Assembly: GCA_036268485.1 (NCBI GenBank)
Contig: DATAUC010000009.1
Location: 1 to 64,000 of the forward strand
DNA from: Bog-473 sp036268485
Lineage (GTDB): Bacteria; Actinomycetota; Acidimicrobiia; Acidimicrobiales; RAAP-2
Direction: 5' to 3'
Length of the DNA stretch: 64,000 nucleotides
The translations under genes were made by a program, and so were the position numbers. Shown here piece by piece: positions 16,879 through 25,141 of the stretch. Below the pieces are notes generated by a model. That model saw nothing but the letters and a program-made list of their open reading frames with translations. It had not been told where the DNA came from and did no database searches. Every line of letters starts with the position of its first letter. Within the stretch, counting starts at the first letter, position 1.

Positions 16879-17193
16879 ATGACCATCGAATTGCCCGAAC
16901 GATCCCAATCGGTTGGACCAACGCCGGGGGTCGAGCCGCGGGTAAAGCTGCGCCTCCGACCACTGATGCACGAACTCATGGACTGCCAGTTGGTGGAACG
17001 ATTCGCCCCCGGAGTGTGGATGTTGAAAGGGGACGTGCAAGGGCTCCTCGAGGACGAATACCGTGGCGCACACGAAAGTCGCGGGAACCGTATCTTTATC
17101 GGACTGAGGTGTGAGCTCTGTGGCGTACGAGCGATCACGTCTCTCGTCGACGGCCGGCGCACCTGCTCTGCCTGCACCCAGGTTTCGGGATGA
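16879..17193 (+). CDS. Small hypothetical protein with C-terminal zinc-ribbon-like motif
   Basis: A 104-residue unrecognised protein. The C-terminal 30 residues contain CELCG and CSAC spaced by about 14 residues, which would suit a zinc knuckle or ribbon. The ATG at 16879 has GGAAGG nine bases upstream. An upstream ATG at 16747 would give 148 residues but would start on top of the divergent promoter. It ends just before a strong hairpin, consistent with a real transcription unit. Codon third positions are GC-rich but less so than in the neighbours. Confidence 0.5.
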   Translation: MTIELPERSQSVGPTPGVEPRVKLRLRPLMHELMDCQLVERFAPGVWMLKGDVQGLLEDEYRGAHESRGNRIFIGLRCELCGVRAITSLVDGRRTCSACTQVSG

Positions 17194-17230
17194 AGGCTCC
17201 CGGTCAGTCGCGGTGGAAAGGTAGTCGCAA

Positions 17231-17257
17231 TGACCTAGCTTCCACAGAGCTAGGTCA
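17231..17257. terminator. Bidirectional hairpin terminator
   Basis: TGACCTAGCT and AGCTAGGTCA form a perfect 10-bp stem around a 7-base loop, 37 bases after the zinc-ribbon ORF. The right arm overlaps the last codon and stop of the basic protein gene on the other strand. No U-tract is present on either side. Confidence 0.65.
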
Positions 17258-17527
17258 GGGCTTGTGGCCGAGCGCCTTGGCCAGCTCGGCCCGCCCCATC
17301 TTGGACCGGCCGGCGACGTTTCGCCGCTGCGCCTCTTGGTAGAGCTCCTGGCGGGACTTCGGCGTTGAGCCGCCCGACCGCTTTCGCTCGGCTATCGCTG
17401 CACCCTGTTTGCCCAACGCGGTACGGGTCTTTTTCGGCATCGAGGCTATTGACTTCTTCGCTTTGGCCGTCTTGGCCGCTTTCTTCACGTTTCGCCGGGC
17501 GGCTACTCGTTGCTTTTCGGTCGCCAT
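17255..17527 (-). CDS. Lysine/arginine-rich small protein with Rho-N/SAP-like C-terminus
   Basis: A 90-residue highly basic protein. The first half is an alternating Ala-Lys-Arg stretch (AARRNVKKAAKTAKAKK), and the second holds SRQELYQEAQRRNVAGRSKM followed by GRAELAKAL, the helix-extended-loop-helix pattern of Rho N-terminal or SAP-like nucleic-acid-binding motifs. Similar short actinobacterial proteins are annotated as hypothetical or plasmid-stabilisation-like. AGGAGG five bases before the ATG at 17527 fixes the start over the longer open frame. A nucleoid-associated role is a guess. Confidence 0.75.
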   Translation of the reverse strand: MATEKQRVAARRNVKKAAKTAKAKKSIASMPKKTRTALGKQGAAIAERKRSGGSTPKSRQELYQEAQRRNVAGRSKMGRAELAKALGHKP

Positions 17528-17614
17528 GTCGTCCTCCTCGTCTTCATATGCCGTGTGCGTTGCGCTTACTCCGCGCCAGGCGGCGGAGAACCGCATACTT
17601 CTACCCGGCCCCGA

Positions 17615-17650
17615 CAGCCCCCACTGATCGGGCATGGTCAGTGGGGGCTG
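17615..17650 (-). terminator. Strong 13-bp stem-loop after the alcohol dehydrogenase
   Basis: CAGCCCCCACTGA (17615-17627) and TCAGTGGGGGCTG (17638-17650) pair perfectly around a 10-base loop. It lies 50 bases past the stop of the minus-strand dehydrogenase at 17700 and before the basic-protein gene, so it probably ends the dehydrogenase transcript. Confidence 0.7.
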
Positions 17651-17699
17651 GTCGCGTTCCGGTACTGGGCGCGTCGGGCCGTCATGCTCACCAGAATCG

Positions 17700-18911
17700 T
17701 CAGGCGGCACTCATTTCGGGCTTGATCAGCACCTTGGTATAGCCATCGGTTCGCTGGTCGAACTTCTCATATGCCTCAGGGGCATCTTCGATGGCGATCC
17801 GGTGGCTGACGATGAAGCTCGGTTTCGCCAACCCGGCGATGATCAGGTCTCGGAGATAGGCGTTGTAACGCTTTACTGGCGCCTGTCCCATCTCGATGGA
17901 GATCCCTTTGTTCCAGGCTTCACCCAAGGCCACGCTAAAGCGGCCGTGCTTGGCATCATCACTGACACCCCCAGGATCTTCGGGGAAGTAGACCCCGATC
18001 AGGCTCACGTGCCCGGTTGGGTTCGTGACGGCAATCACGTCGTCGAGCACTTGGGACGGGTCTTGACGCTCCCCTACTGCATCGTGTGCCCAGGCCTCGT
18101 AGCCAATGGCGTCGATGCCACACATCACGCCTGGCATCTTCTCGCCAGCATCGGGATGGAGGCCCTGAACCTGGTCTCGGTGAGGCTTGCGGAGGTCCAG
18201 TATCTGCTCGACCGGGTCACCGCGGGAGAAGTCGACGGCAATCGCTCCTTCTACATTGTCGACCAAGGCCAATCGCTCAGGAACAGCGTCGACCACATAG
18301 ATCTCCGAGGCTCCACGTATCCGGGCACTGAGTGCGGCAAGGAGCCCTACCGGACCGGCCCCAAAAATGGCCACGGTGTCCCCGGCTCGCACTCGTGCTT
18401 GCTCGGTGGCGTGCCAAGCGGTCGGAAAGATGTCGGCCAGCAACACGAAGTCATCTTCGAACTCGTCGCCAGGCGTCCCGGGAAGCTTCAGGCAGTTGAA
18501 GTCTCCATAGGGGACACGAACGAAGTCGGCTTGTCCCCCTCGGTGTGGACCCATGCCGCTGTACCCAAACCCGCCTCCATGAGCCGACGGATTGACGGTC
18601 AGACAGGCGTTGGTAAACCCCCGGGAGCAGTTGAAACAGAAGCCGCACCCTATGTTGAAGGGCAGCACCACCCGATCGCCGACTTTCAGGGTCCGTACTG
18701 CAGATCCCGTTTCGGCGATGGTTCCCATGTTCTCGTGTCCGAACACCATGCCCGGCTCACCTGGAGCCCGACCCTCGTACATGTGAAGGTCGCTCCCGCA
18801 AATGGCTGCGGTAGTGAGCTTGACCACGACGTCGGTCGTCTCATCCAGCTTTGCTTCTTCTACCTGTTCGACCGCAACGTTATGCGGACCCTTCCACACG
18901 ACTGCACGCAT
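17700..18911 (-). CDS. Zinc-dependent alcohol dehydrogenase, formaldehyde-dehydrogenase-like
   Basis: A 403-residue MDR protein longer than ordinary alcohol dehydrogenases. AICGSDLHMYEGR and GHENMGTI mark the catalytic zinc, CGFCFNCSRGFTNAC the structural zinc, and GAGPVGLLAALSA the NAD fold. The insert around CGIDAIGYEAWAHDA is typical of the glutathione-independent formaldehyde dehydrogenase (FdhA) and related threonine/sorbitol-dehydrogenase-like group. The start at 18911 has GGAGAG four bases before it; the frame upstream to 18971 is rejected. It appears to be a single-gene unit ended by the hairpin at 17615-17650. Confidence 0.88.
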   Translation of the reverse strand: MRAVVWKGPHNVAVEQVEEAKLDETTDVVVKLTTAAICGSDLHMYEGRAPGEPGMVFGHENMGTIAETGSAVRTLKVGDRVVLPFNIGCGFCFNCSRGFTNACLTVNPSAHGGGFGYSGMGPHRGGQADFVRVPYGDFNCLKLPGTPGDEFEDDFVLLADIFPTAWHATEQARVRAGDTVAIFGAGPVGLLAALSARIRGASEIYVVDAVPERLALVDNVEGAIAVDFSRGDPVEQILDLRKPHRDQVQGLHPDAGEKMPGVMCGIDAIGYEAWAHDAVGERQDPSQVLDDVIAVTNPTGHVSLIGVYFPEDPGGVSDDAKHGRFSVALGEAWNKGISIEMGQAPVKRYNAYLRDLIIAGLAKPSFIVSHRIAIEDAPEAYEKFDQRTDGYTKVLIKPEMSAA

Positions 18912-19113
18912 TTTTCTCTCCGATCTGTGGGTCTTCACCGGGCATACCCCGCTGCCTCGCCGGTGAACCACGTCCGACTTGTCGGCAGCTTCTCAATGCC
19001 ATGCATCGGGGTCTTCGACGAGTCTCCGGACTCTCGCCCAGATGCCGGAGCCGACGACTGATGCCGCCGCTTACGCCGAAACATTCAGGTCCCAAGGCGA
19101 TGAAGCCTCCCAA

Positions 19114-19329
19114 TCACCGAAGTCTCGAGGAGTCGTGTCGATGATTATGAAAGCCGCCACCGTACGAATCCCAAAAGGCAAAAGACCACAAGACACCGAG
19201 GGCACCCAACACCATCAAGCCCAGCCCAACTGCCTGTACGGCGTGAGCCGAAGCGATGAGGCGCACGGAGATCCCGGCGACGACCAGTACTGCGCTAATT
19301 ACCAATCCCATGCTGGATCGATACCCCAT
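19114..19329 (-). CDS. Small two-helix membrane protein
   Basis: A 71-residue protein with two hydrophobic segments, about residues 7-25 and 32-51, and a short polar, His-rich tail. It resembles the small DUF6458-type membrane proteins common in actinobacteria (MG-x-S-x-GL start, A-x-HAV in the loop, then a second Gly/Leu/Val helix), for which no function is known. No good ribosome-binding site is visible; the second ATG six codons in is possible. Confidence 0.6.
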   Translation of the reverse strand: MGYRSSMGLVISAVLVVAGISVRLIASAHAVQAVGLGLMVLGALGVLWSFAFWDSYGGGFHNHRHDSSRLR

Positions 19330-19409
19330 GCCCCATGATCTTCTAACGAATCACCCGAAGTCAGGGGCTGAACCTGGGGATCCTTGTCCGGTACTCCTCA
19401 GTCACAGGG

Positions 19410-20045
19410 TCAGCTTGTCGAGCCCTGATCTGCTCGAAAGCCGACCACCACTGTAAGGTCCTCCACGAACTGGGCCAGCTGGCTCTGGCGCTCCGACTGG
19501 TCGGTAGTCCGCAAGATCGACGAGGGATGCACGGTCGCCACGGTGGGCGTATCCCGAGGCCCGTCCATGATCTGGCCTCGCTGCCTGGTCACCCGGAACT
19601 CGGCACCCAACAGGGCCTGTGCTGCAGTTGCGCCCAGGCACACCACGATCTCGGGGTGCACGGCGTCGATTTCGGCCAGGAGCCATGGCTTACAGGCGGC
19701 CACTTCGCGAGCTCCTGGCTTCTTGTGCAGTCGCACCTTGCCCCGCCGCTCCCACTTGAAGTGCTTCACCGCATTGGTCACGTACAAGCTGCCGCGATCG
19801 AGCCCGGCCTCGGCCAGAGCTTGGTCGAGGAGCGCTCCGGCCGGGCCGACGAACGGCTTCCCCTCGATGTCCTCTCGGTCGCCTGGTTGCTCGCCCACCA
19901 ACATGACCGCGGCGTGGGCGTTGCCGGCACCGAACACCGTTTGGGTGGCGTGCTCGTACAAGTCACAGCCCTGGCACCCGTCGCCGGCTCGCCGCAGGGC
20001 TTCGAGGTCTCGTCGCTCAGCGGGAAGGAACTGATCGGCACCCAT
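19410..20045 (-). CDS. udgX: UdgX-type uracil-DNA glycosylase
   Basis: A 211-residue Fe-S uracil-DNA glycosylase. Iron-sulfur cysteines are Cys24 and Cys27 (CQGC), Cys118 and Cys136. Motif A is the UdgX-specific GEQPGDREDIEGKPFVGPAG. The loop after VTNAVKHFKWERRG reads KVRLH, so the His107 that in UdgX becomes covalently bonded to the DNA after uracil excision is conserved, although the canonical KRRIH is altered at two positions. The C-terminal HPSSILR motif is present. It repairs deaminated cytosine by trapping the site. It diverges from the PLP decarboxylase at 20133. Confidence 0.92.
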   Translation of the reverse strand: MGADQFLPAERRDLEALRRAGDGCQGCDLYEHATQTVFGAGNAHAAVMLVGEQPGDREDIEGKPFVGPAGALLDQALAEAGLDRGSLYVTNAVKHFKWERRGKVRLHKKPGAREVAACKPWLLAEIDAVHPEIVVCLGATAAQALLGAEFRVTRQRGQIMDGPRDTPTVATVHPSSILRTTDQSERQSQLAQFVEDLTVVVGFRADQGSTS

Positions 20046-20132
20046 GGGTGGCTGTGTACCCCCGATCCTCCGGGGCCAATCGAGTTCGGCGCTCGACAGC
20101 CTTCACCCCGATGGCGACGGGCTCGACGCCCG

Positions 20133-21635
20133 ATGGCGACTCCGATTCAAACCGTGTCTCAGTGGTACAACATGCTCATGGACCACAACAGAGCTCCCCT
20201 GGTGGATGCGCTGGCCGAATACCACGAGCTCGACCGGTACGGCTTCACTCCGCCGGGCCACCGACAAGGGCGGGGCGTCGATGGGCGCACCATTGCCGCC
20301 TTGGGGGCCGACACGTTCCGCTCTGACGTATTGGCAACCGCCGGCCTCGACGACCGTTCGTCATCAAGAGGCTTTCTGAAGTGTGCCGAAGAGTTGATGG
20401 CAGACGCCGTTGGCGCTGACAACGCCTTCTTTTCCACGTGCGGAAGCTCGCTCTCGGTCAAAGCAGCCATGCTGGCTGTTGCTGGCGGCCGCGGCGATCT
20501 GCTCGTGAGCCGCGACGCGCACAAGTCCGTCGTGGCAGGGCTGATCTTTTCTGGCGTGCAGCCCAGATGGGTCCGTCCCCGATGGGACCCGGTGCTGCAT
20601 CTGGCCCATCCTCCGTCACCCGAGGAGCTGGAGAAGTCCTGGACCCGCTATCCGGATGCGGCCGGAGCACTCGTCGTCAGTCCAACGCCCTATGGGACCT
20701 GCGCCGACATATCCAGCATGGCCGAGATCTGCCACAGGCGGGGTAAGCCTCTGATCGTGGATGAAGCTTGGGGCGCACATCTTCCCTTCCACGAGGATCT
20801 GCCTACATGGGCCATGGATGCCGGAGCCGACGTGTGCGTCGTCAGCGTGCACAAGATGGGTGCTGGGTTCGAGCAGGGTTCCGTGTTCCACCTCCAAGGC
20901 AACCTCATCGATTCGGCTCACTTATCCGCCTGTGCCGACCTGTTGATGACGACCAGCCCAAACGTATTGCTCTATTCGGCCATAGACGGTTGGCGTCGTC
21001 AGATGGTGCAACACGGCGACCGCCTTCTGAGCGATGCCCTGGTACTCGCGGGCGACCTGCGGGACCAGATCGAGGACCTTGCCGGACTCCATGTTCTGGA
21101 GGATGAACTGCTTGGACGAGAAGCCTCTCACGAGCTCGACCGGCTTCAGATCCTCATCTCCGTGGGCGCCCTCGGCATCAGTGGCTACCAGGCGGCCGAT
21201 TGGCTGCGAGAACAGTGCCGGCTCGACGTGGGGCTCAGTGATCACGACCGGATCGAGGCGACCCTGTCTATGGCGGATGACCTGACTACCGTTCGCCGTC
21301 TTACCGACGGGCTGAAGCAGCTGATAGCGGGCGCTGCGTCCCTTCCCACTCCCAAGTCCGTTCAGCTACCCGATCCGACCGACCTCGAGCTCGATTCCGT
21401 CATGCATCCCCGGGACGCCTTCTTCGGCCCAACCAAGGACGTAGCGGCGCGGCGGTCGGTTGGCGAAATCTCGGCTGAACAGATCACTCCATACCCGCCA
21501 GGGATCCCAGCGATCGTCCCCGGTGAGCGCATCAATGCCGCCATCGTCGAGTACCTCCTCAGCGGTTTGGAAGCGGGCATGGTGCTTCCGGATCCGGCCA
21601 ACAAAGAACTCGAGTCGATCCGCGTGGTCGCCTGA
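20133..21635 (+). CDS. PLP-dependent Orn/Lys/Arg decarboxylase family protein
   Basis: A 500-residue fold-type I PLP enzyme. The large domain shows FTPPGHRQGRG, FFSTCGSSLSVKAAMLA (cofactor phosphate region), DEAWGAH and the PLP-lysine motif SVHKMGAG; the C-terminal domain has EISAEQITPYPPGIPAIVPGERI. These define the biosynthetic-length arginine/lysine/ornithine decarboxylase family, producing a polyamine precursor, though substrate is not fixed. The open frame runs to 19527 across udgX; I chose ATG 20133, with ATG 20172 just as possible because the conserved part starts at MDHNRAPL. No ribosome-binding site distinguishes them. Confidence 0.85.
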   Translation: MATPIQTVSQWYNMLMDHNRAPLVDALAEYHELDRYGFTPPGHRQGRGVDGRTIAALGADTFRSDVLATAGLDDRSSSRGFLKCAEELMADAVGADNAFFSTCGSSLSVKAAMLAVAGGRGDLLVSRDAHKSVVAGLIFSGVQPRWVRPRWDPVLHLAHPPSPEELEKSWTRYPDAAGALVVSPTPYGTCADISSMAEICHRRGKPLIVDEAWGAHLPFHEDLPTWAMDAGADVCVVSVHKMGAGFEQGSVFHLQGNLIDSAHLSACADLLMTTSPNVLLYSAIDGWRRQMVQHGDRLLSDALVLAGDLRDQIEDLAGLHVLEDELLGREASHELDRLQILISVGALGISGYQAADWLREQCRLDVGLSDHDRIEATLSMADDLTTVRRLTDGLKQLIAGAASLPTPKSVQLPDPTDLELDSVMHPRDAFFGPTKDVAARRSVGEISAEQITPYPPGIPAIVPGERINAAIVEYLLSGLEAGMVLPDPANKELESIRVVA

Positions 21636-21656
21636 CCGTACTGATCACGCCGTCAG

Positions 21657-21679
21657 CACCGAGGCCAACTGCCTCGGTG
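21657..21679 (+). terminator. Hairpin terminator after the decarboxylase
   Basis: CACCGAGGC (21657-21665) and GCCTCGGTG (21671-21679) pair over 9 bp with a CAACT loop, 22 bases after the decarboxylase stop. It lacks a T-run, like the other hairpins in this window. Confidence 0.6.
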
Positions 21680-22519
21680 GGCTGCTCCCAACGCGATCCT
21701 CCGTGGCCGATCCACTTTGGCGCTTTCGCCGCCAACGCATCGACCGGGTCGTCGGACGCCGCCGGGCGATGGGCGGGTGCCGTTAACCAGCTAACTTCCA
21801 AAACCGACAGACTCTTTGCACTCCATGGTCGCTCACGGGCACTCCGATGAGAGGAGTTGACCGGTGCGGAAACGTGGTGATCATTCGGGGGGTCGGGCAC
21901 ATCGTGGTACCCAAATCTCCGTGTGCCCAGCAAGCGTTCTCGTCGTTTCTGGCAAATCCGAATGCTCTCAACACCAGTTGCGTCGCTGGTCTCCAACCCA
22001 CGCCTTTCACCGCCGCATCGCCCACCTCGTTGGGGAAGGCAGAACTGGTGAGGCGCCAGGATCAGGCTGCGATCACTCCGGGCTTGGATTCGGAAGGATC
22101 CGAGACGCCTGAGGCGGACAATAACTGAGCCTTCGAGTGCGGGATAGACGGCACGTCATCAGTCAGTGAGTCGCTGAGCTGAGCCAACAGCCCTTGGGTC
22201 AACCGGGCGGCACCATCTCGATCGAATCCGTTTGGCAGCACGGTCATACTCCTTCTGGGCCTTGTTGTCAGCCTTGTCGTCGGCGCATGTCGGACATGAC
22301 CTTTCTAGTTGTCGTTTGTTTCGTTGCAATGACGCCCGCATTACATCTGAGCGCCACGTCGGGGCCCGGTCCCACCCTTCCGTTGTGCACCTGGCCCTCA
22401 CCCTGGACCTAGTCGTGGTCGACTGCCATCCGGTCGCCGTACGATGGCGCTGTGAACCACAGCTTGAAGATCGGCGGTTGGATTCCCACTCATCGTGGCC
22501 GTTGCGAATCGATAGATCG
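21680..22519. other. 840-base gap with no supported gene
   Basis: Several short frames are open on both strands here, but none has a ribosome-binding site with a recognisable protein, and codon third positions lack the GC bias of the flanking genes. A Lys/Ala/Asp-rich minus-strand stretch near 22230-22300 looks faintly protein-like but has no start. I see no RNA gene and no long repeat. Confidence 0.5.
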
Positions 22520-23641
22520 ATGAGCGATCTGTATTTCGCACTCGGGTTAGTCATCGTGCTCCTGACATCGGCGAGCGTTCTGTTCACCATTGTCTTGCCT
22601 CGCCGGCCCCGCGGTTTCGAGCGTCTGACCACGGTCGTCAATCGAACCGTGCGGCTGGCCTTCATCGGGCTGTCCCGGCTGGCTCGAACCTACGAAGGCA
22701 AAGACGCCCTGCTGGCCCCGACCGCGCCCGTAGCTCTGGTGGGACAACTCCTGTTCTGGGCGATCTGTTACATCATCGGCTACGGGTTCATGCTCGATGG
22801 GGTCACCCACGATCTCGGCACCGCTTTCGTTCAGGCTGCCGGCGTGGTCTTCACCGTGGGGGCCATCGACCTCAGAGGTCCACCAAACCAAGCGGTGGAC
22901 ATCGCTGCCGGTGGTACCTGGGTTGTGGTCGTGGCCCTCCAGATCGCCTACCTTCCGGCGCTCTATGGCGCCTTCAACCGCCGCGAATCGCTGGTGGCCA
23001 TGTTGGAGAGCCGAGCCGGACTTCCCGCCTGGGGCCCCGAGGTCCTGGCTCGCCATCAGCTCGTCGGCATCACCGACACCTTGCCCGACTTCTATGCGTC
23101 GTGGGAGGGGTGGGCTGCGGATTTGGTCGAGAGCCACACCACCTACCCGGTGATGTTGCTGTTCCGATCACCCGAGCCCTGGTTCTCATGGCTGATCGGG
23201 CTTCTCGCCGTCTTGGACGGGGCGGCGATGCATCTGGCCCTTGCCCCGAGCACCGCTTCGTCGCAGGCCCGCCTCTGTCTCCGTATGGGCTTCACCGCCC
23301 TCAACCGGATCGCCAGCGTGCTGGGTTGGCATGTGGATTCCGACCCTGATCCCGATTCCCCCATCGCCCTCACCTTCGAAGAGTTCGATCAAGCAGTGAC
23401 GATGTTGCGCCACATCGGATTCCCGATGGAGCGAAGCGCCGAGGAGGCATGGACCGACTTTCGCGGGTGGCGGGTGAACTATGAATCGACGGCCTACCGA
23501 CTGGCCGATCGTCTGATAGCTCCCCCCGCCCCATGGTCGGGGAGCCGCCGGCACTTGCGGTCGGGAGTAGTCGCACCCCGCCGCCCGCCCCAAGGCACTC
23601 CCCCAGTCCTCACCGATCACCGTCCACCGGTTGTGCTGTGA
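22520..23641 (+). CDS. Hypothetical integral membrane protein with cytoplasmic domain
   Basis: A 373-residue protein I do not recognise by name. The N-terminus has a hydrophobic helix (about 5-25), then LARTYEGKDALLAPTAP, two or three more helices (about 70-150) including FVQAAGVVFTVGAIDLRG, which resembles the pore-loop region of two-helix ion channels. A long soluble C-terminal part follows with one weaker hydrophobic stretch (WFSWLIGLLAVLDGAAMHLAL). Similar actinobacterial membrane proteins are annotated only as hypothetical. The ATG at 22520 opens the first helix; no ribosome-binding site is apparent. Confidence 0.72.
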   Translation: MSDLYFALGLVIVLLTSASVLFTIVLPRRPRGFERLTTVVNRTVRLAFIGLSRLARTYEGKDALLAPTAPVALVGQLLFWAICYIIGYGFMLDGVTHDLGTAFVQAAGVVFTVGAIDLRGPPNQAVDIAAGGTWVVVVALQIAYLPALYGAFNRRESLVAMLESRAGLPAWGPEVLARHQLVGITDTLPDFYASWEGWAADLVESHTTYPVMLLFRSPEPWFSWLIGLLAVLDGAAMHLALAPSTASSQARLCLRMGFTALNRIASVLGWHVDSDPDPDSPIALTFEEFDQAVTMLRHIGFPMERSAEEAWTDFRGWRVNYESTAYRLADRLIAPPAPWSGSRRHLRSGVVAPRRPPQGTPPVLTDHRPPVVL

Positions 23642-23837
23642 CCGTCTGGAGTCCAAGACACGTTCTTAGCCTCCTCACATGACTTTCTTATCCTCATTAC
23701 AACACGCTCAGGCACAATGGAAACAAAGATCCTGCAGTATGACGGATGACCCCGTGGTTGAGAGTGAACGGCCATCGGGTTTACAACGTGGCTGAGGCCG
23801 ACATCCGCAACTACAGGTGTACGGATGGAGAATTATT

Positions 23838-24110
23838 GTGAGCGTTATCGGTTACATCATCAGCCTCCTCGTACTGGGTTTCGTCTTTGGCGGCCTGGGT
23901 AGGCTCATCGTGCCGGGACCGAACCGAATCGGGCTCTGGGCCACCTTCGGGGTCGGTCTCATCGGCGCCTTGACTGGCGGCTTACTGGGCGGTCTGCTCG
24001 GACTGGGCGTCTTCAGCCTTGTGTTTGAGATCCTCATCTCGGCTGGGCTCGTTTACCTGGTCAGTGGCCGGTCGGGACGGCTTTCCTTGGGTGGGAGGCG
24101 CCAGCGATGA
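23838..24110 (+). CDS. GlsB/YeaQ/YmgE-family (transglycosylase-associated) membrane protein
   Basis: A 90-residue protein with three closely spaced hydrophobic helices rich in glycine (GFVFGGLGRLIVPGPN, GVGLIGALTGGLLGGLLGLG). The pattern GGLGRLI-PG followed by a G/A-rich second helix is diagnostic of the GlsB/YeaQ/YmgE stress-response family. The start is GTG 23838 with GGAG seven bases upstream. It is coupled by an ATGA overlap to the next small membrane gene. Confidence 0.82.
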   Translation: MSVIGYIISLLVLGFVFGGLGRLIVPGPNRIGLWATFGVGLIGALTGGLLGGLLGLGVFSLVFEILISAGLVYLVSGRSGRLSLGGRRQR

Positions 24111-24451
24111 CGGTGAGCACCAAGACGCTACTCACGGGGCCTGGCGTGCCTTTTCCATCCTTCGAAGCGGGGCAGGCGGTCACCGGGACGAGCTTTACCG
24201 GCAAGCTGGCACTGGTGCTCACGGCGCTGATCGGGGCCGTCCTCTTCGTGGGCGTCCTGGCTGTGATCAGCGCGGTATTTCTGGTTGCCGTTGTCGCCGC
24301 GCTCTGCGTGGTGGCCATCCGAGGAGCTTGGCAAGCCCTGACCCCACGCTCTAAAAGACACCGTGTCCACCGGGGAGGGTTTCTCCCTAGTGCCGTGATC
24401 GAGACGACGGCCAAGGCGATCCGGACCGCAGCGCCCAAGCCAAGGGTTTGA
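24107..24451 (+). CDS. Small hypothetical membrane protein
   Basis: A 114-residue protein with one long or two adjacent transmembrane helices (about 33-75: LALVLTALIGAVLFVGVLAV then ISAVFLVAVVAALCVVAI) and a basic C-terminal tail. It is not a family I recognise. The four-base overlap with the GlsB-like gene shows that the two are made together. Confidence 0.7.
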   Translation: MTVSTKTLLTGPGVPFPSFEAGQAVTGTSFTGKLALVLTALIGAVLFVGVLAVISAVFLVAVVAALCVVAIRGAWQALTPRSKRHRVHRGGFLPSAVIETTAKAIRTAAPKPRV

Positions 24452-24530
24452 GCTGCAGGCCCAAGCAGGCACGACTGCTCGCGTCGGGTGGGACCGGGCA
24501 CGCCAGCGCTTACGGTGCCATGCTTGAGAC

Positions 24531-24983
24531 ATGGCAACCCGGTCGCCCAAGGAGCGCAAGGCGAATGCCCTATCGAAGTTGGCGGCAGACAAGGCCAACG
24601 TGTGGGTGGCGTCCGCCTCGCCGAACGGTGCCGTCCACCTCGTGCCGGTGACCCACACCTGGGATGGAAGCCAGATCGTGCTCGCCACCGAGCCGCAGTC
24701 GCGGACTGCGACCAACATCACCGCGAACCCCCGGGTACGCCTTGCCCTGGGGGAGACCCGGGACGTGGTCATGATCGACGCCGTCCTCGTCGAGGCCGTC
24801 CCCAAATCCGAGGCCCCCGCCGCGCTTGCCGAGGGATACGCCGCCCAGGCGGGATGGGACCCCCAGACCGACGGCGGTGAGTACGTTTATCTGCTATTTC
24901 GGCCTGAACGCATCCAGGTATGGCGTGAGGACGAGGATCTGACCGGGCGCACCGTCATGCGCAATGGGGCGTGGGTCATCTGA
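24531..24983 (+). CDS. PPOX-class F420-dependent oxidoreductase (TIGR03668-like)
   Basis: A 150-residue split-barrel protein: KLAADKANVWVASASPNGAVHLVPV, then SQIVLATEPQSRTATNITANPRVRLALGE, then AEGYAAQAGWDPQTDGGEYVYLLFRPERIQVWRE. The last block is typical of actinobacterial F420-binding PPOX proteins. It would reduce a small molecule with F420H2. The start lacks a convincing ribosome-binding site and may be leaderless. It converges on the enoyl-CoA hydratase. Confidence 0.8.
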   Translation: MATRSPKERKANALSKLAADKANVWVASASPNGAVHLVPVTHTWDGSQIVLATEPQSRTATNITANPRVRLALGETRDVVMIDAVLVEAVPKSEAPAALAEGYAAQAGWDPQTDGGEYVYLLFRPERIQVWREDEDLTGRTVMRNGAWVI

Positions 24984-25067
24984 TCCGATGGCCCCCGCTG
25001 GGTCATGTCAATCTGGTCCGCCAAGCCTCAGATCGATATTGAATATCTACCGTCACGTCGCCCGAAT

Positions 25068-25085
25068 TAGTGACTCACGTCACTA
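25068..25085. terminator. Palindromic stem between convergent genes
   Basis: TAGTGAC and GTCACTA form a 7-bp stem with a TCAC loop between the convergent stops at 24983 and 25142. A second AT-rich palindrome, GATATT-G-AATATC, lies at 25035-25047. Position suggests transcription termination; neither is followed by a T-run. Confidence 0.45.
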
Positions 25086-25141
25086 GAGGGCCTTCCTCTC
25101 TGGGCTCACTTCAACAGCACATCCAGGTGAGACGACGGATC

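Noticed and set aside
18934..18967. TTCACCGG/CCGGTGAA inverted repeat upstream of the 18911 dehydrogenase as an operator
   Set aside because: The 18-base loop and lack of a second copy make it no better than chance in GC-rich sequence.
19527..20132. Upstream extension of the PLP decarboxylase frame across udgX
   Set aside because: It is antisense to UdgX, and family members start near 20133-20172.
21847..22128. Plus-strand ORF of 93 codons in the 840-base gap
   Set aside because: No recognisable family, no ribosome-binding site, and codon third positions unlike the neighbouring genes.
22159..22665. Minus-strand ORF with a Lys/Ala/Asp-rich stretch near 22230-22300
   Set aside because: Overlaps the membrane-protein start, has no ribosome-binding site, and the rest of the translation has no protein-like character.
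25035..25047. GATATTGAATATC palindrome as an operator
   Set aside because: It lies between the 3' ends of convergent genes, not near any gene start, and no other copy was noticed.
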